Shown here in pieces: positions 47,200-58,800 of a stretch of DNA of 64,000 bases. The notes beneath the pieces were generated by a model, which was given only the letters and a program-made list of their open reading frames with translations, was not told the origin of the DNA and did not search any database. How positions within the stretch are numbered: the first letter of the stretch is position 1; each line of letters opens with the position of its first letter. Source of the DNA: Apostichopus japonicus (lineage: Eukaryota > Echinodermata > Holothuroidea > Aspidochirotida > Stichopodidae); assembly GCF_037975245.1 (NCBI RefSeq), contig NC_092569.1:34508668-34572667 (forward strand), read 5' to 3'. Both the position numbers and the translations under genes were made by a program.

Positions 47200-47718
47200 T
47201 GGTGGCAACGGTTTAAAAGAAGAAATGCCTCGGTGTTTGCCCACTACCATTGTGTTAAATCCGCTACCAGCTAAAAGTCAATGGGATTCAAAGGATATAA
47301 CTTTAGCTAATGTGTTAGTCATGCAGACGATTTGTTAATTTAACAGAAAATAGGTAACAACACATGAAACTTGGGCGAAACGGATGGATGGTAATCGTTT
47401 CAGAAAACATCTGAAGAAGCAAGATCCCGAAGGTATGTAACGACATCATACAACCGCATAGTGGTGGAGCTGATTGTACGGTGGAGATCATACAACGCCC
47501 AATTACGGAAGCAGAGTTGTCCATTTAAAAAACACGCTGTTACATAAAAATTCATTAATCAAGGTGGAGGAAGTCATTGTTTGGTGGAAGAGAAGAAGAA
47601 ACAAAAATATAGAATACAGACAGCAACCAAATATGACAGCTGAGGCACTTTTATGGATTTTTTTTTAAGGAGTTCTTCTTGGACACTTTCTCGCTGAAAC
47701 TGCGGTGGAGATCGCATA

Positions 47719-48010
47719 CAGGCCGTAGCCAGGAATTTGCCAAGGGAGGGGCGAAACTGTAGATTTGGCATTGCAAACTATCTAAGCGTAGCGCCACCAT
47801 GAGTGGCGCGAAGCGTACAAAAAATTTTGGCTGAAAATGCCTCCCAGATCGCTGGAAATGGCACTTCCCAGGCCTTGTAAGTTACATCTTAGCATTTTCT
47901 CTTTTGAAAATACTAGCGATATCATAAAAACATTAAAAAAAAATATATGCTCAAGGGGGGGGGGGGTGGCGGCTGCCCCCTTCGCCCCCCCCCCCTTGGC
48001 TACGCGCCTG
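47719..48010. mobile_element. hAT-type MITE, second family (292 bp, intact target-site duplication)
   Basis: Begins CAGGCCGTAGCC and ends GGCTACGCGCCTG. It is flanked by an exact 8-bp duplication, ATCGCATA, at 47711-47718 and 48011-48018. Its internal TATCTAAGCGTAGCGCCACC segment resembles the CAGTGGCGG family, so the two are related. It is inserted inside the retroelement remnant. Confidence 0.88.
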
Positions 48011-48086
48011 ATCGCATATACATTAAGGTTGTAAACCGATATTTATTAATAATTGCTATTTCATATTCTCCATTTAAGGGTGCATC

Positions 48087-48540
48087 ATGTATAATTTAGT
48101 GTCAGAGAAAAGTGAAGTGAAAATGAACACGACAGATAAAAGGGAGGACCAAACTTCTTCACCAGGGATACCTGAAGGTCTTCCAAAAGAAATGCGGATA
48201 AACTACTTACTAGATATGCGTAAGGTAGAAGCACAAATTGAAATAGAAAAATGTAAACAAAATCATGAAATAGAAAACAAAAGTCCGAACAAGACCATGA
48301 ACTGAACAAGGCTAAAGTAGAGGCAGATACAGAAGTAAAACTAAAGCAACTTCAGATAGAGAACGAAACTGCCAAAGTTCAAGTGAACCCAACGTATAAG
48401 TGGCAAGTGGTGAAAGTGTAAATTTGATGAAGGTGCCTCGTCTGCATGAGAAGGAAAATGCTGATGTATATCTTAGAGGTTTTGAAATGTTAGCAGAAAC
48501 AAACAAGTGGGATAAATCACAGTGGGCAATAATTTTTGGT
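48087..48540 (+). pseudogene. Decayed gag-like fragment of an LTR retrotransposon
   Basis: A Lys/Glu-rich N-terminal frame (48087-48305) is broken by a stop and frame changes. In another frame, about 48420-48520, a segment containing YLRGFEMLAE and KWDKSQWA resembles the N-terminal gag region of Ty3/gypsy-type retrotransposons of fish and invertebrates. No protease, reverse transcriptase or integrase was found. It is non-functional by inspection. Confidence 0.5.
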
Positions 48541-49364
48541 TATTTGGTTTTCATACATTATGCTATGATGTGAAAGAAATTTAAAGCAACATGATATGCT
48601 AATTTTTCAAATATCTTGGAAAAGACTTGCAATACAGGAATTAGCCTATAGTTATCTTTCACCTTTTTCTGTTACTTTATTTTGTAGTCAGGAAAAGCAC
48701 TTGTAATTTTAAGATCATTAGGCACATTATACCACTATTAAAACACCTGTTCACAAGATGGCTGAATGGACGAACAATAATGTTATTAAATGCTTTAACA
48801 ACTTTACAATGAATATTATAATTGTCCTTGACTACCATTTTGAAGATCTTTGATACATTCCATAATATCGTCATCATCGGTGGAATACAAAAACATACAG
48901 TGATCATGTATACACCAGCTCTTCTTAATTTTGGAGCGACTACTTCATCCTTGAAGAGGGAAATAACGTTCATACAAGAAGATACAAATGAATGCGTTTT
49001 AAGTAGAATTAAAATCATTTACTATTAGAACATCAGTCCAAACCACCTGTGAAAGATCCTGATGAAATGAAGTTATAGCACTTTGCGTCAATTTACGGTG
49101 TAAGTTTGTAGACCTATTCCTTCTAGATGTATAAGAAGAAGAGGCGTCAATCATAGAAGGGGGAGGGGGGACAGGGTGACACGTCCCCACCTCTAAAGGG
49201 TGGGGACAGGTTTGGTAACTGATTCGCGTAGGCGCTGGAGTATCATTCAGACTCATAATGACTCGTGTATCCCACAAAGGGAGCTGAAACATTGTGCTAC
49301 ATGAGATTAGTATGTTATTATTTTTTTTATTCTCAACTGCTCGACCACCAGATGCTCGACCAGA
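48541..49364. other. Non-coding stretch between retroelement remnant and microsatellite
   Basis: No element or exon is recognised. The open frames here are short and lack homology. Confidence 0.4.
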
Positions 49365-50019
49365 TCCCTCCCTCCCTCCCTCCCTCCCTCCCTCCCTCCC
49401 TCCCTCCCTCCCTCCCTCCCTCCCTCCCTCCCTCCCTCCCTCCCTCCCTCCCTCCCTCCCTCCCTCCCTCCCTCCCTCCCTCCCTCCCTCCCTCCCTCCC
49501 TCCCTCCCTCCCTCCCTCCCTCCCTCCCTCCCTCCCTCCCTCCCTCCCTCCCTCCCTCCCTCCCTCCCTCCCTCCCTCCCTCCCTCCCTCCCTCCCTCCC
49601 TCCCTCCCTCCCTCCCTCCCTCCCTCCCTCCCTCCCTCCCTCCCTCCCTCCCTCCCTCCCTCCCTCCCTCCCTCCCTCCCTCCCTCCCTCCCTCCCTCCC
49701 TCCCTCCCTCCCTCCCTCCCTCCCTCCCTCCCTCCCTCCCTCCCTCCCTCCCTCCCTCCCTCCCTCCCTCCCTCCCTCCCTCCCTCCCTCCCTCCCTCCC
49801 TCCCTCCCTCCCTCCCTCCCTCCCTCCCTCCCTCCCTCCCTCCCTCCCTCCCTCCCTCCCTCCCTCCCTCCCTCCCTCCCTCCCTCCCTCCCTCCCTCCC
49901 TCCCTCCCTCCCTCCCTCCCTCCCTCCCTCCCTCCCTCCCTCCCTCCCTCCCTCCCTCCCTCCCTCCCTCCCTCCCTCCCTCCCTCCCTCCCTCCCTCCC
50001 TCCCTCCCTCCCTCCCTCC
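49365..50019. repeat. (TCCC)n / (GGGA)n microsatellite, ~655 bp, perfect
   Basis: About 164 uninterrupted copies of TCCC. Open frames through it in both directions (Pro-Ser-Leu-Pro or Gly-Arg-Glu-Gly repeats) are artefacts of a tetranucleotide without stop codons. The purine strand has G-triplets separated by single A residues. Confidence 0.98.
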
Positions 50020-50142
50020 TATTGGTGTAAAATATTGACACCTCTTATAACGGCCACTATAAAACTTGGTTGAAGGAAATGAAAAAATAGCAGATATTTC
50101 CGAAACCGAACACTACACACATAGGCGTAGGAGGCGCGGCGG

Positions 50143-50530
50143 CAGTGGCGGAGCTAGGGATATTGGTCAGGAGGGGCGAGAATGGTCTGTAGGGGCGCTT
50201 TCGACACTATCTAAGCGGAGCGCCACCACTGGTTGGCGCGTAGCGTACAGAAAATTTTTGAGTAAAGATGCTCCCTAGATCGCCGGAAATGACCCTTTCC
50301 GGGCCTGGCTAATTTGCAGATAAACGAAGAATAAGGTGTCATCGCCAAATTACACCAACAAAATGTGACAAATCTCAATAAGTAGATGAGAGCGCAATAA
50401 AAAAGTCAATAATCTAGAATAAGTAAAAAGTGGTAAAGAGCTGAAAAAGGCGCCAGCAGTCCATTTGAGTCCGTCAGGGGGGGGGGCATCCGCCCGCCCG
50501 CCCTCTGACCGTATGGACGCTCCGCCACTG
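50143..50530. mobile_element. hAT-type MITE, copy 2 of the 6024-6399 family (388 bp, intact target-site duplication)
   Basis: Starts CAGTGGCGGAGC and ends GCTCCGCCACTG. It is flanked by the exact 8-bp duplication CGCGGCGG at 50135-50142 and 50531-50538. The interior aligns to 6024-6399 in reverse complement with scattered substitutions. It contains no transposase. Confidence 0.9.
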
Positions 50531-50885
50531 CGCGGCGGGGGTGCAGCCCCTAATTCGCCATTACTAATGTAAAAGAGAGTTTTGACATAATTGGACCTCC
50601 ATGCTTTTTCTACATCTACATGAGACATGTCGTTGTTTACATTAGCATCCCGCGGTATACTGCGCAATTTTAACGGACCGTACGGTACACGATGGCATGC
50701 GATGTAGTAACCGATGCTTGCTTATATGATATTGACTTTAACACGTTGAACGCGAGCTTTGCGCGCGAAAATTTTTGGTTATTTTTTCAGGCAAGTCGGA
50801 CAGTTTTGAGGCTTTTCATCCTGGAACGCCATTTTCATGCTCACTGATATGATGTGATATCTGCTGTTTGCGTTACAAATTCCAA

Positions 50886-51130
50886 CAGGCGCGTAGCGAG
50901 GAATTTGCCAAGGTAGGGGCGAAGCCTGTAGGCAAATTATCTAAGCGTAGCGCCACCATAGGTTGGCGCGAAGCGTACAAGCAAATTTTGGCCGAAAATG
51001 TCTCCCAGGTAGCTGGAAATGACACTTCCCAGGCCTTGTAAGTTGCATCTAAGCACTTTCTATTTTGAAATTACTTAGCGATATCATTTAAAAAAAAATG
51101 CTGAATGGGGGGGGGGGCGGGCGGTCGCCC
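50886..51130. mobile_element. Truncated copy of the 47719-48010 MITE family
   Basis: Begins CAGGCGCGTAGCGAGG and follows the 47719-48010 element through GCGTAGCGCCACC, TCCCAGGCCTTGTAAGTT and the G-run. It loses homology near 51130 without the expected TAGC-type right terminus. Confidence 0.75.
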
Positions 51131-51374
51131 CCATCCCAAAATGCGTCATGTTCCCCGACGACACGGTCGAGTTCGAGACCAGCCACAGTTGGTTTCATAG
51201 CACAATTCTACACACGCGTTATGATAGACCATATATAGTATATATATAGATCATTAGTGAGAGGGAAATGGAAACGTCAAAAAATGGAGTTGTCGGTGTA
51301 AAGGGTAGGGTGAGTCACACTTTTACGAAATCATTGATCCGTCACTGGCTACCCTTTAGCGCTGTAATGATGTT

Positions 51375-51592
51375 ACTGTTCCTCTTTCTCTTCCCGGTGT
51401 CTTCGCGTTTTTCTTTTACTCCCTCCTTTCTCCTTTCTCCTTTTTCTCTCTTTCTTCTTTTTCTTTTCCCTTCCTTCCTCTCCTCCTCCTCTTTTTTCCC
51501 CTCTTTTTTCCTTTTTTCTTCTCTTTTTTTTCTCTCCTCTTTTTCTTACCCGGGGGGCGCGCGCCCCCAACGCCCCCCCTAGATACGCACCT
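51375..51592. repeat. Polypyrimidine tract plus a MITE-like right end
   Basis: 51375-51550 is nearly pure C/T on the + strand. It runs into a GGGGGGCGCGCGCCCCC hairpin and CTAGATACGCACCTG at 51578-51592, resembling the right terminus of the CAGG(C/T)GCGTA family. A further interior fragment (CGCCAACCGATGGTGGCGCT) lies at 51658-51677. Confidence 0.5.
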
Positions 51593-51699
51593 GTATGTTT
51601 AGACAACGAAATAAGTTTGCCTTTTTAGCGTTCCATAAAACATTCTTGCTACCCTCTCGCCAACCGATGGTGGCGCTCAGATAGTGTCATGATGGTCCC

Positions 51700-52560
51700 T
51701 TTTAGGAATGGCCCACCCACTAAAGATTTCTTTCAAAGGCCCTGGTATAACCTCACCTCAAAGCATCACTGTGTAACATTTGGACGATACATGTTTCTCG
51801 ATGTTCCGCAACTGTGTATGGAACGCTAAAAGTGAAAAGTTCAAGAATGTTTCCGTTTGGGTTTAAGTTTCAATTAACCATGATACGGCTCTAAGTCACA
51901 CCCGGATGTTAAATAGCCAAGTCTTCCTTAATTTAAGTCCAATCACTTGTCAGATGTTGACTTTTGTTAAAATTTATCTATGACTGACATATAAATCCAG
52001 GGACCAAACAGAAGCAAACTTGAAGATTTATAGTTGTGAGTGCCACCCCCCCCCCCCATTCGCGCCCGCCGAAGCTTCATACTACACCCATTTAACTTTG
52101 ACTATCTAACTCGAAATCATTTGTGATTCATAATTATTAATTTTCCACAAACAAATTAAACATCTCCGAAATTTAGCGATAGTACCTGTGTTTTCAACAT
52201 TTCGTTATTTTAAGTTGACTATGTACATGAGATTAACAACACCACGTGCAACCACATAATACTTTGTCATTAGTTGACATGGCTGGTATTAGAAGATTTA
52301 TTTAGGGATATTGTAATCTATATATATTTATAAATGTTACCCTATGTTTTGTGAGTAGTTCGACGGCAACCCTGATAATGACTTCATATAAACATATAAG
52401 TATATGAAATGTGTATGTATATGTCCTAGAACCAAGAATCGTTAAGAATCCACTTGCAATTATCCATTTCCAACCAACTAATAATACTTGGGGGTTGGGG
52501 GGAGGGTGAGGGTTGACTACGAGGGATGCAACAAATTAAGGAAAAATGCACAAGTTTACT
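51700..52560. other. Intergenic stretch, nothing recognised
   Basis: AT-rich with short G and C runs; no exon or element identified on either strand. Confidence 0.4.
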
Positions 52561-52564
52561 ATGT

Positions 52565-52570
52565 TTTATT
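52565..52570 (-). promoter_or_regulatory. Candidate polyadenylation signal of the EGF/fibrinogen gene
   Basis: AATAAA on the minus strand, about 295 nt beyond the stop codon. A second copy overlaps 52572-52577. Confidence 0.35.
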
Positions 52571-52864
52571 TTTTTATTCTTTTGTGAGACTCATGCAATA
52601 ATCAATTTTCAAACTATCAAACAACAGTATGCTGGTTAATATTAATAATTTGACATCAATTTCAATAAATATCTCCTCATTCCCTTTGAAAATGAATTAT
52701 TTAGTCGAATCGTCCCGTTTGTAATTTGTGTTGCATTATACTTCTTCTTTCTTGTCTATGGCACGTCTAGCTGTCCGATGCTCGAAGATTTGTGTCGATC
52801 TTTTCTTATTTTTCCTTTTGTAAAACCTGCTCTTTTGTGCAATGTTATTTATACAGTGTTTTGT

Positions 52865-55800
52865 CTACACAGGCCGTATTTTCATATCTGTGTATTGAAG
52901 GTTGCATCCATAACTGTTCAAACTAGAACTATACCAGAACATGTGCGTTCCTCGAGTAGAGCCGTCATAGTCTCCGTTGAGGTGAGAATAAGCGCAATAA
53001 GCGCAGTTGTCGCTGCCATCGGGAAAATAATTGCAATAGTAACTATAACCGGGACAATAAGACCGACACTGAGAAGCAGAATAATAACGTCTACAGTCAT
53101 AATAATCGTAGAACCACCAGGCTCCTCTGTGTTCCACAGCACAGTTGTAGCTGCTCCATCCATCGTTGTCCCGGTCTTTTGTACTGAACGGTTTATTGTT
53201 GCTACCAGACAAACGATCATAACCTGCGACAAACAAGAAAGAGTAAATAAATCGGTCATTTTATATACTTTAAACGAATCCAATATCGGATGTAAAATAG
53301 AGGGCAGTGCGTTTTTGTCCTACCAACATGAAAACGTCAGTTCCGCGAATGTTTTGTTTTTTTGTGTTCAATATTTACGATACATAAGGTGGTATTTTGT
53401 CTTTGCAAGGGAGTTTTTATATACTTTTGTTGTTGTTCCGTTTGAAATACAGCACCACAATAGGAGTAGAATACAGATGGGGAAACCACTTTAACCAAAT
53501 ACTAGGTTTGGGTTACTAGAGTCGCTAATATCGCTCTTTATTTATATTTATTCATCCGCAAGTATTTACAATACTATTCATTCATTTCATTATTTGATTG
53601 TTATTTCTAAGTTCACAACTGATTAGTTTCCTACTCTGTCAAAACTGTAGTTATAAAGTTCTTGTTTGTTGAATAATATAACCCTGTTCTACTGCGTACT
53701 GGGTATTCAGTGTGTTATTGTCATCGATTGTTCAATTATTTACCCTAGATATATAACACTTTGTAATTGGTGTATCTTTCAACCTGAGCTCACACGTTGG
53801 ACTGTAAACGTAGATTGAAATTACACTATACACAAATCATAAAATCAATACTTTTAAATGAAGAATAGAACCGACATTGTATAAACGGAATTTACTATTA
53901 ATGTAGTAGCTAATATTTTAGGTTTCGACAAAGTAACCAAAATTCGATGTATTACATTTATGAAAATCTTGAATGATATTGATTATCGTCTTTTTATTAT
54001 TTAGTTCTTATCGACATGTACTTCTAGTCTCGTACGTATAACTTCTTTGAACAGACTGATTGATTGATTAAAATTTATCGAATCTATACAGACGAATATT
54101 TCAAATAAATCATTTTTGATTCCTCTATTTCAATGTTCTATGCATGATAAACCCTAAATGACTTTTCACATAACATGATTAAATTTAAATAGCGCCTCAA
54201 AGTTTTCACATATGAGAATCATCGAAATATACTTACCACTTAAAGTCACACTATACAGTAACGAGAAGGCACACGTGACATGCTTCCAGTTACTACTAAT
54301 ATGATATTAACCCCTTTGTAAGTTGGAAGTGATGCGAGTTTGGTAGACAACAGCGAGCGGCAAGGCAACAGACATTTACGATAATTTTCAGAATACTCGT
54401 TTAGGTTGGGGTGATAGTGATGTTGAGATTTACTTTCTCTGTGTCAGAAATACATGGACACTGGCTATTATAATATCTACTGCCAAAGTTTTATATATTG
54501 TTAGGTGCTTGTTACGTGCAAACACGGCCAAGAGACTTGTGTTTCCAATGAAAAGCGGATCTTATCGTCTGCTTCTTATGTCTGTACACATTGTATACAG
54601 TCCTGAAACCTACGTGCGTTCCAGTTGTACTTCAAACGCTTGAAAGAAAATAGCAATGTTTGGAATTGAAAATTGCTGTGAACCTTGAACTTAAATATCA
54701 TTTAGCCAGGAATGCGGTAGCTATGAGATCAGGACATTAGTTGTTAGTTGCTTCTCCTAATTCACGTAATCGGTCCAGATTTATGTTTGCGTCAGTGATT
54801 AGAACCATCTATTACTCACCTGTATTTCCGCTGTGTGATCCAACTGATAGTCGATACTTGTTTGCTTGGTTATTAATCCTAAAAGTCGAATAGACGGCGT
54901 ATTTTGATGATGAGCCGGAGTCCCTTAGATCAATACGAAGCTGGTAAGTTTTCTGGTTGGTCAGAGAGTAGATATATTTATTACCTAGCCAGTGGTCATC
55001 ATTTTTATTACCGAAACCGTCCTTGTAGTCCCTCCAACCACGATAAAAGTCAACGGAGGCACTCGATCGTCGTTGGAAAACCTATGAAATAAAAAAGAAA
55101 AGTGAATCCAGCTGTATAATCTAGTTATCCGTAAGAGCATAACATTCAACGCCGTTAGATAGTTAACAAAGATATGGATACTGTGAAAGTGAGATAATTT
55201 GCAATAGTGTTTTGTTTCTTGATTTTGGTTCTTCCTTAAATGGTCAAGTGCATCTCAAAGAGATCTGCAGTGCATCATTTTGAGGAATTTAAAGTATAAT
55301 GTGAGAAAGTTCAGAATTTAAGTCCTTAATTGTTTGCGAAGCTCACCGTCCATCCTCCTCCGTTACTTTCCATCTCACAGTAAACCTGAATACCGCGTGG
55401 CCAACCATCAGGGTAAATGGTGTAAACTCCATCACTGCGTGTACCGGAAATATAAAGCTCTTGGCAATCTTTTGGGACCACCTCGCGGGTGCACGTCACT
55501 CCGTCCCCTTCGTAGTTTGTATTGCAGTAACATTTACGGACACTCCTCCTCGTAGCACAGGTTGCGTGACTACTACACTGGTAACTTTCATCTACAAGTC
55601 GGCTGTTCCTACAAGTTGATTTTCGTGTACATCTTGAATTGATGTAAAAGTGGCCCTCCTGTTTTAAGATATTCAGCAAAAAGAAAAACAACAACTAATA
55701 AATGAATTATGCATTTGCGGTTGTCATATTGAAATGTACCGGATTTCAACAATAAGTGGCCACGTGATTCCCGACTAAACGAAATACATCCCTCGACTGA

Positions 55801-58800
55801 AAGGTTTTACTGTATTGGCGACAAAAAACTGGGTCTATAGCCCCTTCACAACCACGATGCGCACGCTACTCGGTTATCTGTAAATGCAATGTAATTATCG
55901 ACAAGTATAAATAGTAAAGGTTTGCTTCTAATTATATGGACAATGATTTAAAAAAAACCATTACAAAATGACCTAAAAGAACCGTACTGACCCCTAATAC
56001 ACTTCCTTTGTCGGCAACGAAGCAGTTGTGGGTGCACGTCACTCCGTCCCCTTGGTAGTTTTGATTACAGTAGCATTTACGGACACCGTTCCTCTCAGCA
56101 CAGGTTGCGTGACCACTACACTGGTAACTCGCCTCTATAATCTGGTTATTTTGGCAAGTTGATCTTCGTGTACATCCTGAATTGATGTAAAAATCGCCAA
56201 CCTGATTTAAGATATTCATCAAGTAAGAAACAACAAATAAACAAATAATAAATTTGCGGTTGTCACAGTGAAATGTATATGATTTCAACGGTGGGTGGCC
56301 AATGATAAATCCCCTCGAATGATCTAGGTATGGATATGAACCTTTTCGAAAAATATATGAGGTCTTTCAAGCCAACTCCGATGAATGGACGTAGGAATCC
56401 GCCTTAAAAATTGTAGCCACAACTATTGCATTCAACCACTTATCACGACTATATATTAGCCATACAAATGAATCTAACCGCAAGACTGTGAAAAAAGTAT
56501 CCATGAATTTTTGTGTCAGGCTTATAAGTGCATGCACATCCGTAGGAGTGGTCTCGTGATTCCCGAATCAACGTAATATATCCATCGACTGACAGTTTTG
56601 AGAGGACTGTCGACAAAAACAAATGGGTCAATGGCCCTGCCCAACCACGATGCGAACGCCACTCAGATATCTGTACTGTAATGTGATTATCGACAAGTAT
56701 AATAAGTAAAGGTTTCCTTCTAATTATATGTACAAGATTAAGAACAAAGCATTATAAAAATGACCTGAAGGACCGTACTGACCCCTAATACACTTCCTAT
56801 GTCAGCAACGAAGCAGTTGTGGCGGCACGTAACTCCGTCCCCTTGGTAGTTTTGATTACAGTAGCATTTACGGACACCGCTCCTCTCAGTACAGGTTGCG
56901 TGACTACTACACTGGTAACTTTCATGTTCAAGCCGGCTGTTCCTACAAGTTGATTTTCGTGTACATCTTGAATTGATGTAAAAGTGGCCCTCCTGTTTTA
57001 AGATATTCAGCAAAAGGAAAGCCAACAACTAATAAATGAATTATGCATTTGCGGTTGTCATATTGAAATGTACTGGATTTCAACGATGGGTGGCCACGTG
57101 ATTCCCGACTAAACGTAATACATCCCTCGACTGAAAGATTTTACTGTATTGGCGACAAAAAACTGGGTCTATAGCCCCTACACAACCACGATGCGCACGC
57201 TACTCGCTAATCTGTAAATGCAATGTAATTATCGACAAGTATAAATAGTAAAGGTTTGCTTCTAATTATATGGACAATGATTAAAAAAACCCATTACAAA
57301 ATGACCTAAAAGAACCGTACTGACCCCTAATACACTTCCTTTGTCGGCAACGAAGCAGTTGTGGGTGCACGTCACTCCGTCCCCTTGGTAATTTGGATTG
57401 CAGTAACATTTACGGACACCGTTAATCTCAGAACAGGTTGCGTAACTACTACACTGGTAACTCTCATCCACGAGCCGACTGTTCCTACAAGTTGATTTTT
57501 GTGTACATCTTGAATTGATGTAAAAGTGGCCCTCCTAATTTAAGATATTCAGCGAAAAGAAAAACATCAACATCAACTTATAACCGAAATAAACAGAATG
57601 TGTCAGGCTTATCAGTGCATGCACACCCGTAGGAGTGGCCTCGTGATTCCCGACTAAACGTAATATATCCCTTGACTGACAATTTTGACTGGACTGGCGA
57701 CAAAAACAAATGGGTCAATGGCCCCTGCCCAACCACGACGAGCGCGTCACTCGGATAACTGTAAATGTAAAATGAATATTGACAAGTATAAAGAGTAAAG
57801 GTTTGCTTCTAATTATATGGACAATAATTAAGAACGAAGCATTATAAAAAGGGCATGAAGGAACCGAACTGACCCCTAACACACTTCCTATGTCAGCAAC
57901 GAAGCAGTTGTGGGTGCACGTCACTCCGTCCCCTTGGTAGTTTTGATTACAGTAGCATTTACGGACACCGTTCCTCTCAGCACAGGTTGCGTGACCACTA
58001 CACTGGTAACTCGCCTCTATAATCTGGTTATTTTGGCAAGTTGATCTTCGTGTACATCCTGAATTGATGTAAAAATCGCCAACCTGATTTAAGATATTCA
58101 TCAAGTAAGAAACAACAAATAAACAAATTATAAATTTGCGGTTGTCACAGTGAAATGTATATGATTTCAACGGTGGGTGGCCAATGATAAATCCCCTCGA
58201 ATGATCTAGGTATGGATATGAACCTTTTCGAAAAATATATGAGGTCTCTCAAGCCAACTCCGATGAATGGGCGTAGGAATCCGCCTTAAAATTTGTAGCC
58301 ACAAATATTGCATTCAACCACTTATCACGACTATATATTAGCCATACAAATGAATCTAACCGCAAGACTGTGAAAAAAGTATCCATGAATTTTTGTGTCA
58401 GGCTTATAAGTGCATGCACACCCGTAGGAGTGGTCTCGTGATTCCCGAATCAACGTAATATATCCCTCGACTGACAGTTTTGAGAGGACTGTCGACAAAA
58501 ACAAATGGGTCAATGGCCCTGCCCAACCACGATGCGAACGCCACTCAGATATCTGTACTGTAATGTGATTATCGACAAGTATAATAAGTAAAGGTTTCCT
58601 TCTAATTATATGTACAAGATTAAGAACAAAGCATTATAAAAATGACCTGAAGGACCGTACTGACCCCTAATACACTTCCTATGTCAGCAACGAAGCAGTT
58701 GTGGCGGCACGTCACTCCGTCCCCTTGGTAGTTTTGATTACAGTAGCATTTACGGACACCGCTCCTCTCAGTACAGGTTGCGTGACTACTACACTGGTAA

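Noticed and set aside
49265-50073. Long Pro-Ser-Leu-Pro and Gly-Arg-Glu-Gly open frames
   Set aside because: They are translations of the (TCCC)n microsatellite, which lacks stop codons in any frame.
52778-53494. 238-aa plus-strand open frame
   Set aside because: It is the antisense of the last fibrinogen-domain exon and flanking intron. The minus-strand frame has clear domain homology and in-phase splice sites; the plus frame has none.
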